Notes under the pieces: model-generated
Seen by the model: the letters and a program-made list of their open reading frames with translations, nothing else
Database searches by the model: none
Told to the model about the DNA's origin: nothing
Assembly: GCA_035255485.1 (NCBI GenBank)
Contig: DATEZO010000028.1
Location: 1-26,659, forward strand
DNA: 26,659 nt
From: DATEZO01 sp035255485
GTDB lineage: Bacteria; Pseudomonadota; Gammaproteobacteria; Burkholderiales; Burkholderiaceae_D
Direction of reading: 5' to 3'
Shown here: positions 15,705-22,852 of the stretch, piece by piece
Layout: the number at the start of each line of letters is the position of its first letter
How positions within the stretch are numbered: position 1 is the stretch's first letter
Position numbers and translations under genes: made by a program

Positions 15705-15917
15705 ATGGCAACAAAACACTTTCCAAAGGGCCTAGACAACCGCATGCGTGATCAGGATGGAGAAATCCGCAAAAAGCGCGGGGACACCCAAGTTGGAACG
15801 CTTCGGAAAGCTTATGGCCAGGAATTCGCACAGGGCTACCGCTCCGATGCGCGGCTTGATACCGTCCTGAAACGCGAAGGGCTCGATACCCTCGACCAGC
15901 TGCTCAAGAAAAAATAG
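15705..15917 (+). CDS. Small basic protein, unknown function
   Basis: 70 aa, ATG behind a strong AAGGGGAG. The sequence is charged and basic (FPKGLDNRMRDQDGEIRKKRGDT, ending in LKKK), with no membrane segment. Proteins with the same pattern (FPKGLDNR..DGEI..KRGDT, then a YGxxFAxGxRSD segment) are, from memory, scattered in proteobacterial accessory regions without known function. It is divergent from the XRE/PIN pair, and the shared upstream region holds the dyad at 15578-15616, so XRE control of both sides is possible. Confidence 0.65.
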   Translation: MATKHFPKGLDNRMRDQDGEIRKKRGDTQVGTLRKAYGQEFAQGYRSDARLDTVLKREGLDTLDQLLKKK

Positions 15918-15970
15918 TTGCTCGTCGTTTCGACATTGCACAATTACCGCTTGATAACTGTGGGAGTAGC

Positions 15971-16267
15971 ATGACGTTTCGCATCTACCGCGAAGGTGGC
16001 AAACTTCGTCTTGACCCTGAGTTGCTCGCACGTCAATTACGCATTGTCGGCGTAGTCGCCTTCACTTCGGGAAGAGTTCGACAACGAAGCGTCGCGAGAG
16101 AAGTAATGACCTTGGTCGAACCGGACATTTCTGCGCTTCCAGGCGAGACATTGAGTCCCAACGGCTGCATGTGTGTCGTGGATCCAGAACGATACTCACT
16201 CGGGGACGTGCTCAAACAGGTGTCAGCAATCGATTGGGAATTTGAAAAGCGCGAAGGCCGAGAATAG
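15971..16267 (+). CDS. Small protein of unknown function
   Basis: 98 aa starting 53 bases after the 70-aa gene, with GGAG four bases before the ATG. It begins FRIYREGGKLRLDPELLARQLRIVGVV and contains ALPGETLSPNGCMCVVDPERYSLGDVL; I do not recognise a family. It is soluble and looks like a compact alpha/beta domain. It is probably cotranscribed with the upstream small gene. It ends just before the 48-bp inverted repeat that precedes the RepB-like gene. Confidence 0.55.
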   Translation: MTFRIYREGGKLRLDPELLARQLRIVGVVAFTSGRVRQRSVAREVMTLVEPDISALPGETLSPNGCMCVVDPERYSLGDVLKQVSAIDWEFEKREGRE

Positions 16268-16304
16268 CGGCGCCGTATTTTCAGCTCATCCACCTAGATG
16301 CCAG

Positions 16305-16352
16305 TGTTCCGTTTTTTCGTCACATATTCCACATTGACGAAAAAGCGGAACA
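16305..16352. repeat. 48-bp near-perfect inverted repeat at the end of the recombinase module
   Basis: The left arm TGTTCCGTTTTTTCGTCA (16305-16322) and right arm TGACGAAAAAGCGGAACA (16335-16352) are complementary over 18 bp with one mismatch, around a 12-bp spacer. It lies between the 98-aa gene and the RepB-like gene. It could be a serine-recombinase attachment site (the usual size is about 40-50 bp), a parS-like site for the ParB/RepB pair, or a transcription barrier between convergent genes. No T-run follows, so it is not a classical terminator. Confidence 0.6.
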
Positions 16353-16378
16353 GTCCACAACAACGTCATGCCTGGGGC

Positions 16379-17260
16379 TCATTGTTCCAGTGACGCCGTC
16401 TGCACAATCGAATGAAATTCCGCTAGAACCTCTGGTTGCCGCTGCCTCAGATAGCGGAGGACAGGTTTATTCTCCAGCAATTTAGCCAAGTAACCTTTGG
16501 CGAGCACCAGATTAAGCACGTCCTGTCCGTACGTCTGCTCGATCATTTTGTACTGTCCTTGCAGGTTCACCATTTCGCGCTCCATTTTCGCGACTTGCTC
16601 GGGCGTCACGCCGGTCAGCTTCAGATCCTTCTTCCCTTCCACCAGCAACTCGGCCGGCGTCGCAACCAACATCGCTTCGACATAGGCGACAGTCACTGTG
16701 TTTGCTGCCACCATGAGTTCGACGCATTCGACCTGCCGCGTCGGTTTCATCTTCCGCAGCACCCGGGAAATCTCGGCGGAGAACTGCCGGTCTTTCAGCA
16801 TTTCCGTCGCCTCCGGGCAGATCCCGTCCAGCAGATTCATCTTCTTGATGATCTGGCTGACATCGACGCTGAGCACTTTCGCAAGCCGGTCCGGCGACAC
16901 GCCCCGTTCGATCGCACGCCGGATCATGAAGTGTTCCTGAATGGTCGAAAGGCGATTGATCCGGTTGTTGTACGTATATCCCTCATCGTCCCGGGCTATC
17001 AAGCAAGGCGCATCGACAAACCCCAGCTCGCGTAAGGCGATGAGCCGGATGTGCCCATCCAGGAGCATGTGCTGCTCAGAATCGCGAATCGCCGGTGTGA
17101 TGGAGAGAGGCTCGATCAAACCCACCTCCTCGATCGAGGTCCGAATCTGTTTGAATTTTCGGGAGGTAACGAGCCCCTCAGGAGCGCGACGGGACGGCAG
17201 GATATTGGTCAGCGACAGCGACAGCGGATCCATCGAAAAACCGAGGGCAATTCCCGTCAT
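16379..17260 (-). CDS. RepB-like plasmid partition protein (ParB superfamily)
   Basis: 293 aa. The N-terminal half has ParB/sulfiredoxin-type features: an I-x-EVGLIEPLSITP strand and LLDGHIRLIALRELG at 66-80. RLSTIQEHFMIRRAIERGVSPDRLAKVLSV follows as a helix-turn-helix. The C-terminal half matches the RepB partition family (PF07506), ending with a long helix and LENKPVLRYLRQRQPE. RepB/ParB proteins bind centromere-like sites. Without a ParA partner here, a classical partition role is doubtful. Its start overlaps the ParB stop by 4 nt, and the three-gene unit begins with a serine recombinase, which points to a recombination accessory or transmission role. Confidence 0.8.
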   Translation of the reverse strand: MTGIALGFSMDPLSLSLTNILPSRRAPEGLVTSRKFKQIRTSIEEVGLIEPLSITPAIRDSEQHMLLDGHIRLIALRELGFVDAPCLIARDDEGYTYNNRINRLSTIQEHFMIRRAIERGVSPDRLAKVLSVDVSQIIKKMNLLDGICPEATEMLKDRQFSAEISRVLRKMKPTRQVECVELMVAANTVTVAYVEAMLVATPAELLVEGKKDLKLTGVTPEQVAKMEREMVNLQGQYKMIEQTYGQDVLNLVLAKGYLAKLLENKPVLRYLRQRQPEVLAEFHSIVQTASLEQ

Positions 17261-18159
17261 GCCATGCTCCCATTGGCCCAGACTCGATCCGACAGATACT
17301 TCGGCAAGGTATCCAATCCTTCGGCACGTAACAGGGTGGTGAAATTCTCGTCGACGAGCAACTGACGCAATGCACCGACGACGAACAGCAGGCGCTGCTG
17401 CGCGAATTCCGCCTTCTTCACCATCAAGCGCTGCCGCTCGACCTCTTTCTGGTAGGTCCGCACCAGGCTCGATGTGGTGACGTCTGGCTTCTTGCGCGGC
17501 GTCCCGCGCGCCACCGACCGGCCCAATGTCTGACGCCGCTCGATCACGCGCCGCGCTTCACGCAAATGTTTGCCACGCAGCTTTCCCGATTCGTAGGCAT
17601 CCTGTAACGCCGCCTGCACGGCCTTGTCGTCGTCGCCAGCACCGACGATCGCCATCGCGGCATTCAGCGGGATCTTTCCCTTCTCGACGGCGACCAGCAA
17701 CCGCTCCTCACCACGCTCCAGGAGCAACGTGATCCCGTAGACGTATTCCGGCGTGAGGCCGGTCTTCTGCGCGATCGCTTTTCTGTCGTACCCCTGATCG
17801 CACAGGGTTTTGATGCTTGCAAGCAGCTCGAGTGGTCGGCATTGGCGCCGGGCGATGTTCTCGGCCAGGCTCATGATGAAAGCATCTTCGTCACTCACAT
17901 TGACGACCAGCGCTGGAATGGTTGCCTCACCGAGCGATTTGAACGCCTTCATGCGCCCTTCGCCGCATACCAGCAAGTAACGCTCCTGCCCATCGGCGCC
18001 GGCCCGCGGCGTCACAGTGATCGGCTTCTTGAGACCGATCGTCCGGATGTTGCCAATGATCTCCTCGAAGACCTTGCGGTTGCGCTCCCGTGGATTGAGC
18101 ACATCGATGCGATCCACCGGAATCATCCGCAATTCGCCATGCTTGTGGTTCCGAGTCAT
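17257..18159 (-). CDS. ParB N-terminal domain protein
   Basis: 300 aa. The ParB N-domain occupies about residues 10-105: an I-PVDRIDVLNPRERN start, LLVCGEGRMKAFKSLG at 62-77 (the GxxR box that in ParB binds CTP) and ENIARRQCRPLE near 100. A helix-turn-helix follows (about 123-145, YDRKAIAQKTGLTPEYVYGI). The basic C-terminus contains GRSVARGTPRKKPD and a helical segment. It overlaps the recombinase stop and the RepB start by 4 nt each. In this setting it probably binds DNA near the ends of the element to assist the recombinase or maintain it; this is inferred. Confidence 0.82.
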   Translation of the reverse strand: MTRNHKHGELRMIPVDRIDVLNPRERNRKVFEEIIGNIRTIGLKKPITVTPRAGADGQERYLLVCGEGRMKAFKSLGEATIPALVVNVSDEDAFIMSLAENIARRQCRPLELLASIKTLCDQGYDRKAIAQKTGLTPEYVYGITLLLERGEERLLVAVEKGKIPLNAAMAIVGAGDDDKAVQAALQDAYESGKLRGKHLREARRVIERRQTLGRSVARGTPRKKPDVTTSSLVRTYQKEVERQRLMVKKAEFAQQRLLFVVGALRQLLVDENFTTLLRAEGLDTLPKYLSDRVWANGSMA

Positions 18160-19787
18160 GCCGCCCTCCGCATGCGGGCGCGCTCGGCCATGCCGTACAG
18201 GTAGTCCAGTGTGTCGAAGCGATAGCTGTCGAACTCGACGGCATTCTGATCCGCCAGGCTCAGGCGCGGCTGGCCGAAATCGAGCCGTGGTAGCAAGTAA
18301 TAGTCGAGCACTGATTGATTGCTCTGGTCGAGACGAACCGCCACGGTGATATCAGGCGCGAGACTCGTGTCGAACCGGACCTTCCATCGACTTCGGCCAC
18401 CCTCGCTGGTCTGGCACCGGGCAAGTACCAGCGACGCGGTGAATTCCCGGTTCACTTGCAACAGGTCGGTTGCCGGGTCGCGCACAACTTCGCCGCCCAG
18501 TTCAGCGATTCGAGTTTCCGTCTGCATTACGATGGACGGGTGCATACGCCGCAGAAAGCGGTTGATTTCGAGGTAGCGATAGTCCCGGTCTGGCGTGAAG
18601 CCGACCATCTCATAGGCACGAATCAGACTGCCGAAGCGGTGTGCGTATACCGACGACGACGGCATGCCGTCCACCTCGTTGATCACCATTCCCGACAGGA
18701 AGCCGCGCTGTTGGTACAGAGAGCGGAGTCGTTCGATCAACTCTTCGTTGGTGAAACGGCGTGCCCTCGCTCGTATAATGCCCTGAGCGGTGTAGAACAC
18801 GTCCGGCGGCACGATAGCCTCGAACGCCCCTTCCTTCCGGATCCACATGTCGGCGCCGTTCACCACCCGCGTCTTCTTCAGTTTGAACGAGATGCGGTTG
18901 TAGACGTTGTTGCCGATATACTTCTCATTGGTCAGCACCTCATGCACAGTGGCACGCGTCCAGGAGCGACCGAGGTCGGTTACGACATTCATGCCATTCA
19001 GACGTGCGGCGATCTCGGCCTCGCTGAGGCTTTCATCAATGAACCAGTGATAGGTCTGATTGACGATCTGGATTTCTTGGTCCGGCCCTGGCATGAGGAT
19101 GACACGATCCGTCTGGAGACTCTTGTGCTCGCCACGTGCCAGCTCGCTCTTGATTGAGCCATGCTGATCGACCAGGATGCGCCGCAAACCGTAGCCAGCC
19201 GGGCCGCCCTGCCGGTATCCGAGCTCAATCAGCCTGCACTGCCCGGCGAAGACCTTAGCCGATAGCTCCCGGCTGTATTCGCCCGCCATCGCACGCTTGA
19301 CGCCCTTGACGATCGTCGACACCGGCGAGCCGTCGTTTTCGAACTGCTCAGCGCAATACGCGACCTGGATGCCGGCCCGGCGACAGATGTATTCATAATA
19401 GGCGCTTTCGTCGGCATCCTGGAATCGCCCCCATCGACTGACGTCATACACCAGGATGATCTGAAAATCGGCGACGCCAGTCTCTACATCCTTGATGAGT
19501 CGCTGGAGCGCCTGCCGTCCGTCGATCCGCAATCCGCTCTTGCCTTCATCGGCGTACGTGTGAACGATATCGATATTGCGCCGGGCTGCGTATTCGCGAA
19601 TCTTGTCACGCTGGTTTTTGGTCGAATATTGTTGATGCTCAGTCGACATACGCACGTATTCAGCGGCTCGAAACATTGCAGGTTCCGTTCCTTCAATGTC
19701 ATCCGCTTCAGCGGTCAGCATGCGTCCGATTACCCCTGCCGTGTTTTGCATTGGCTCACGGAAACCGCCATTCGGCTGTATTATCAT
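18156..19787 (-). CDS. Large serine recombinase (integrase-type)
   Basis: 543 aa, ATG behind GAAAGG. A 38-residue N-terminal extension precedes the resolvase fold: AAEYVRMSTEHQQYS with catalytic Ser48, YADEGKSGLRIDGRQALQRL, and YDVSRWGRFQD with the family arginines. The recombinase domain follows (about 200-310, including TRATVHEVLTNEKYIGNNVYN). The C-terminal part lacks the CxxC zinc-ribbon pairs usual in phage serine integrases, so it belongs to the transposon/island subgroup. It cuts and rejoins DNA through a 5'-phosphoserine link. It heads the recombinase/ParB/RepB operon, and a dyad at 19811-19846 lies just upstream. Confidence 0.9.
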   Translation of the reverse strand: MIIQPNGGFREPMQNTAGVIGRMLTAEADDIEGTEPAMFRAAEYVRMSTEHQQYSTKNQRDKIREYAARRNIDIVHTYADEGKSGLRIDGRQALQRLIKDVETGVADFQIILVYDVSRWGRFQDADESAYYEYICRRAGIQVAYCAEQFENDGSPVSTIVKGVKRAMAGEYSRELSAKVFAGQCRLIELGYRQGGPAGYGLRRILVDQHGSIKSELARGEHKSLQTDRVILMPGPDQEIQIVNQTYHWFIDESLSEAEIAARLNGMNVVTDLGRSWTRATVHEVLTNEKYIGNNVYNRISFKLKKTRVVNGADMWIRKEGAFEAIVPPDVFYTAQGIIRARARRFTNEELIERLRSLYQQRGFLSGMVINEVDGMPSSSVYAHRFGSLIRAYEMVGFTPDRDYRYLEINRFLRRMHPSIVMQTETRIAELGGEVVRDPATDLLQVNREFTASLVLARCQTSEGGRSRWKVRFDTSLAPDITVAVRLDQSNQSVLDYYLLPRLDFGQPRLSLADQNAVEFDSYRFDTLDYLYGMAERARMRRAA

Positions 19788-19810
19788 CAGGCAAGCCTTT
19801 CTTCATGAAA

Positions 19811-19846
19811 TCGATACGCCACACGGTGCTATGTGGTGGCTATCGA
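19811..19846. promoter_or_regulatory. 36-bp imperfect dyad upstream of the recombinase gene
   Basis: TCGATA (19811-19816) and TATCGA (19841-19846) are perfect outer arms; inner GCCAC (19818-19822) and GTGGC (19836-19840) add a second pair around a GC-rich centre. It is 24 bp upstream of the recombinase start. Candidates are an attachment site, which often abuts a serine integrase gene, or an operator for the recombinase/ParB proteins. Confidence 0.35.
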
Positions 19847-19896
19847 GAGCGTAGATAAGCAATACGTTAGCAGTCTTGCATTACTGCAGGATCGCA

Positions 19897-20352
19897 TCAT
19901 CTCTTTGCAATTTTCCGTGGCGATTCATTCGTAGCGGAAATCACTGTGATCGTCACTCTCAACGCGTCCATCTTTGCAACGCCGCTTGCGTCCACCAGGC
20001 GTAGTTCGTAAATCCCTGACGGCACAAGCAAAAGTGAACCTGACGCGTCCATTTTTGCAATCCCGACTTCGGTGCGATCGACGTTGCGCTGACGTTGCTG
20101 CGCGCGATTCCGTTCTACATACTCTGGATGCGTTTCGCGGTATCGGCGCCAATATTCAGGATTTCGTTCTCCCCACGCCTGCTGCGCCCGGGCCTGGTTA
20201 TCGCGATAGTCGGGATCACTTTGCATCTTGTCGCGCTGCCAGCGTCGGCGCCGCTCGCGTTGGCACTCAGGCGCCGAACAATACGCTTGATTTGAAACAC
20301 GTGGATGTGGGCGAAACGAATGACCACAGGCTGCACACCGCTTGAACTTCAT
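19897..20352 (-). CDS. Zinc-ribbon protein of the recombinase module
   Basis: 151 aa from the ATG at 20352, behind GGAG; the longer frame to 20415 has no ribosome site. The N-terminus has a treble-clef-like cysteine set, C6-x2-C9-x15-C25-x4-C30 (CAACGHSF ... YCSAPEC), followed by a basic helix (RERRRRWQRDK). The middle is rich in Arg, Tyr and Glu (NPEYWRRYRETHPEYVERN). The C-terminal third has two copies of an I/V-AKMDA motif encoded by an 18-bp direct repeat. It is probably a DNA-binding accessory factor of the element. It lies 109 bp upstream of the recombinase in the same orientation. Confidence 0.7.
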   Translation of the reverse strand: MKFKRCAACGHSFRPHPRVSNQAYCSAPECQRERRRRWQRDKMQSDPDYRDNQARAQQAWGERNPEYWRRYRETHPEYVERNRAQQRQRNVDRTEVGIAKMDASGSLLLVPSGIYELRLVDASGVAKMDALRVTITVISATNESPRKIAKR

Positions 20353-20487
20353 GAAACGCTCCGCATGAAATGAATATATGCATGGAACGCAAGTTATGTC
20401 GCCGGCGGCGCGCATCTCGTGGATTTGCCAACCAGAACTTGATGTCGATTAAACTGATTACTTGGAAAGAACATCGAGGAGGCACGC

Positions 20488-21460
20488 ATGGGCATCAAGA
20501 TGGGAAAAGCGATCGATAGCGCAGGCGTCGAATGGATCGCGGAACACTATGCGAAAGGCAAAGGGAAGGAGCCCCTTCGTTGCGTCCATTGCCCAGTTCA
20601 GATTACCCATCAGAGTGCCCATACCCGGGAACGGGACGACAAACCGGTCCTGGTCCCAGCCTATTTCCGACTGCTACCAGGCGGACGCCATGCCGATGGC
20701 TGCAAGCACGCTGTCAGTGACGAGATTAAAGCTATCGCGAGCGAATCCAAGGATCTCTTTGAGAGCGTACGTGACGGACAATATCGTCTTCGTTTGGTCA
20801 TGATCAGGGACGCGTTGACTGGGCTAAGCAAGAAGCCATCGAACGGCAGCAACGGTAATCAGGATGGCCGAACCAGCAAGACCTATGAGCGTTCCAGAAG
20901 CAAGCTTCCGGCATATATCAATTCAGCCAAGCGGGTGCTGCAGTTACGAGCGCTCTGCGATGCCGACGACGAGATTGCCGCACATCTGGAACTGGTCTTC
21001 GAAGGCAACACTATCGTGCCATGGTCCCAGTTCTATTTTGAGACGGAACGCTACCTTGAAGCATTTCATAACGTGACGCGTAATACCCGTACAACATCCG
21101 ATTGCCCTGCACGGCACCGTAAAATCGAAGCGGCAGGTGCCCAGCAAGCGAGGGCCAACCAACGTCTTGAATCTAGCAAAGCCGAAATACGTTGCGGATA
21201 CTGCAAATCCTGAAATGGGTGTCGGCGTTGAAGCAAGTGTCTGGTGCGACAATGCCGACTGGTTCGCCGGCCTCAGTGAAGGCGACGAAATCGTCGTGCT
21301 CGGTATGTGGAAGGCGAAGGCCGGAGAGCCCTCAGCATCGAGCAAACCCGATCAACATCGGTACAAGTCGTTCACAACTCATAAATTGGGCATCACACCG
21401 GTCTTGCTTGCCCAGATTGCCCAAGTAGCGATCAAAAAAGATGAAATGGCATTTTTATGA
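20488..21460 (+). pseudogene. Zn-motif protein of unknown function, interrupted by a frameshift
   Basis: The ATG at 20488 has an excellent GAGGAGG site. The first frame runs to 21213 (241 aa) and carries C32-x2-C35 (RCVHC) and H68-x3-C72 (RHADGCKH), a likely zinc site. The first part reads normally up to about FHNVTRNTRT. From about 21095 the sensible reading continues in the next frame, as HPIALHGTVKSKRQ and on to 21460, while the original frame turns into Ser/Arg/Gln-rich sequence. The ORF from a GTG at 21137 has no ribosome site. The second frame's stop overlaps the UPF0489 ATG (ATGA), as expected for an operon. One extra base near 21090-21100 explains this; reconstructed length is about 323 aa. 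Real mutation, programmed shift and sequencing error are all possible. Family unknown. Confidence 0.65.
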
Positions 21461-22335
21461 CGCTATCCAGACTATTTGCGCACCAAAGAATCGGTGACAA
21501 CGACATTTACATTGTCGACGCACATCATTGTGCGCTCGCCGCATGGGCAATACAACGGCGCCGATTAGAGCGAGCGCCGAATCTCATCACGATTGACCAT
21601 CATACTGATACGTTGGAGGCATTTCTTCGGCATGCTCACCTTTCAGCGATGGACGGCCACGGTGATGAAAGAGAAATCATCCCTCGCTTGATCGCGGAAA
21701 TTAATTCCCGCGACGATGGTTCCTTGTTATCTGCAATTCAATTGCTCCAGCACGACGAACATATCCATGCTGCGACGATGTCAGGCATTTTAGGCTATGC
21801 GTTTTCTATACAGTTGAGCGACAGGGACGGCTATCAATCACTGGAACAACAAGCCTACGACCAAGACCGGCAAGCGCGGTGGCCGTCACCGCCTACAGTC
21901 CCGCAACCTGCTAGGCCAATGACTTACCAAGAGCCCGAGGATCATATTTTTGTGATTCCTTATGACTGCGCGATTGGATGTACAAAAGTACCTTACGACG
22001 ACGATTGCTTCGCCAAACAAAGCGCCACGATCATCGAGTCGACTTACCTTGATGACCAACTGACACGCGGTGCCGAAATTGCAAAGTGCATCGGCCTTCA
22101 TCAGATTGACGAGCAGCCGTACATTCTCGATATCGATCTGGATGTGTTCCATTGCCGAAAAGCGATCGAACCCGACGACCCGACAACTTTTTACCGACTG
22201 ATCAGGAACGCGACAATTATTACCATCGCGAGGGAGCCTGAATGCGTCGACGAGCTAAAGTTGGAGGGCGAAACAATCGACGCAAATCTGTTACTGGATC
22301 GATTAATTGATCATATCAACGCGGCCATATCCTAG
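21457..22335 (+). CDS. UPF0489 family protein (arginase-fold, putative metal-dependent hydrolase)
   Basis: 292 aa, ATG overlapping the upstream stop (ATGA). Motifs of UPF0489 (PF12640, related to human C5orf22) are visible: IYIVDAHHCALAAW at 17-30, LITIDHHTDT at 43-52 and YILDIDLDVFHC at 222-233. The Asp/His sets resemble the two metal-binding motifs of the arginase/deacetylase fold. No substrate is known for this family, so hydrolysis of an amide, ureido or N-acyl bond is only a fold-based guess. It follows the Zn-motif gene directly; 199 bp with nested hairpins separate it from the next gene. Confidence 0.8.
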   Translation: MTLSRLFAHQRIGDNDIYIVDAHHCALAAWAIQRRRLERAPNLITIDHHTDTLEAFLRHAHLSAMDGHGDEREIIPRLIAEINSRDDGSLLSAIQLLQHDEHIHAATMSGILGYAFSIQLSDRDGYQSLEQQAYDQDRQARWPSPPTVPQPARPMTYQEPEDHIFVIPYDCAIGCTKVPYDDDCFAKQSATIIESTYLDDQLTRGAEIAKCIGLHQIDEQPYILDIDLDVFHCRKAIEPDDPTTFYRLIRNATIITIAREPECVDELKLEGETIDANLLLDRLIDHINAAIS

Positions 22336-22431
22336 TGCGCCAATCATCATGCATTGTTACGGCGCGGTATGGGAACACGTCGACTGAAAGGTGGGCGATA
22401 AGCTCGGAACTCTCATGAATATGGGATAGAC

Positions 22432-22470
22432 ATTTCGCTCGCAATCGGGCGAAATGCCCGATATTTCCTT
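22432..22470 (+). terminator. Two mutually exclusive hairpins, terminator or attenuator
   Basis: ATCGGGC (22444-22450) pairs perfectly with GCCCGAT (22456-22462) around GAAAT and is followed by ATTTCCTTT, a plausible weak terminator. An alternative stem, ATTTCGC (22432-22438) with GCGAAAT (22449-22455), uses part of the same bases, so both cannot form together. This lies in the 199-bp gap before the small protein/PfkB/QueC unit and could control read-through into it. Confidence 0.45.
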
Positions 22471-22534
22471 TAGTCAACCTTGGTGACATAGGCCCGCTTA
22501 CCGCAGCTACCCGCCAAAACATGGAAAGCGAATA

Positions 22535-22852
22535 ATGAGTGGATCCGGAAGCCGTGGACGTACACCCACCGTACCAAGCAGCCCATGCGAACGTCTGACA
22601 TTCCGGGCAACGGTCAATTCCCCTCAACCCGCAATCATCGGTCGCCTTAACGTTGGCGACGTCCTATTGGTTCAACTTCAAACGGTTCCAACGCCGGCAG
22701 TGGTTGTATTGCACAATGGGGCGATCGCCGGGGCTCTGACAGGCCCCAAAGTCAACGAATTAGTCAAATGCATCCAGAATGGCTTTCAATATCAAGCTGA
22801 AGTCATCGCACTCCAAGGTGGTAGTTGCACGGTTGACGTCAGCCACGTATGA
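22535..22852 (+). CDS. Small protein with Gly/Ser-rich N-terminal tail, unknown function
   Basis: 105 aa; the ATG follows GGAAAG at a suitable distance. Residues 1-17 are a flexible tail (MSGSGSRGRTPTVPSSP). Residues 18-105 form a compact beta-rich domain: LTFRATVNSPQPAIIGRLNV, GDVLLVQL, VVVLHNGAIAGALTG, a helix KVNELVKCIQNG, and YQAEVIALQGGSCTVDV. The order of strands and the GDVL/VVVLHNG/IAGAL pattern recall small HIRAN-like DNA-binding domains, but I am not sure. The stop overlaps the next ATG (ATGA), so it is made together with the PfkB-NDT fusion. The tail could be a modification target of the QueC-like enzyme; that is speculation. Confidence 0.75.
   Translation: MSGSGSRGRTPTVPSSPCERLTFRATVNSPQPAIIGRLNVGDVLLVQLQTVPTPAVVVLHNGAIAGALTGPKVNELVKCIQNGFQYQAEVIALQGGSCTVDVSHV

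Larger units (their letters stand above)
16305..20352 (-). mobile_element. Putative recombinase/ParB/RepB mobile module
   Basis: Three genes overlapping by 4 nt each (serine recombinase, ParB, RepB) plus a zinc-ribbon gene form one minus-strand block. The 48-bp inverted repeat lies at its 3' side and the 36-bp dyad lies within it before the recombinase. The block separates the toxin-antitoxin region from the QueC/OGG cluster. The true ends are not defined: serine recombinases leave only a very short core, and I found no clear matching pair of ends in the window. Confidence 0.45.

Noticed and set aside
15561..15719. N-terminal extension of the XRE-ImmA/IrrE gene
   Set aside because: The extension is Cys-rich, has no ribosome site and spans the TATAAT promoter and operator arms; the start at 15560 has GGAG and begins the HTH.
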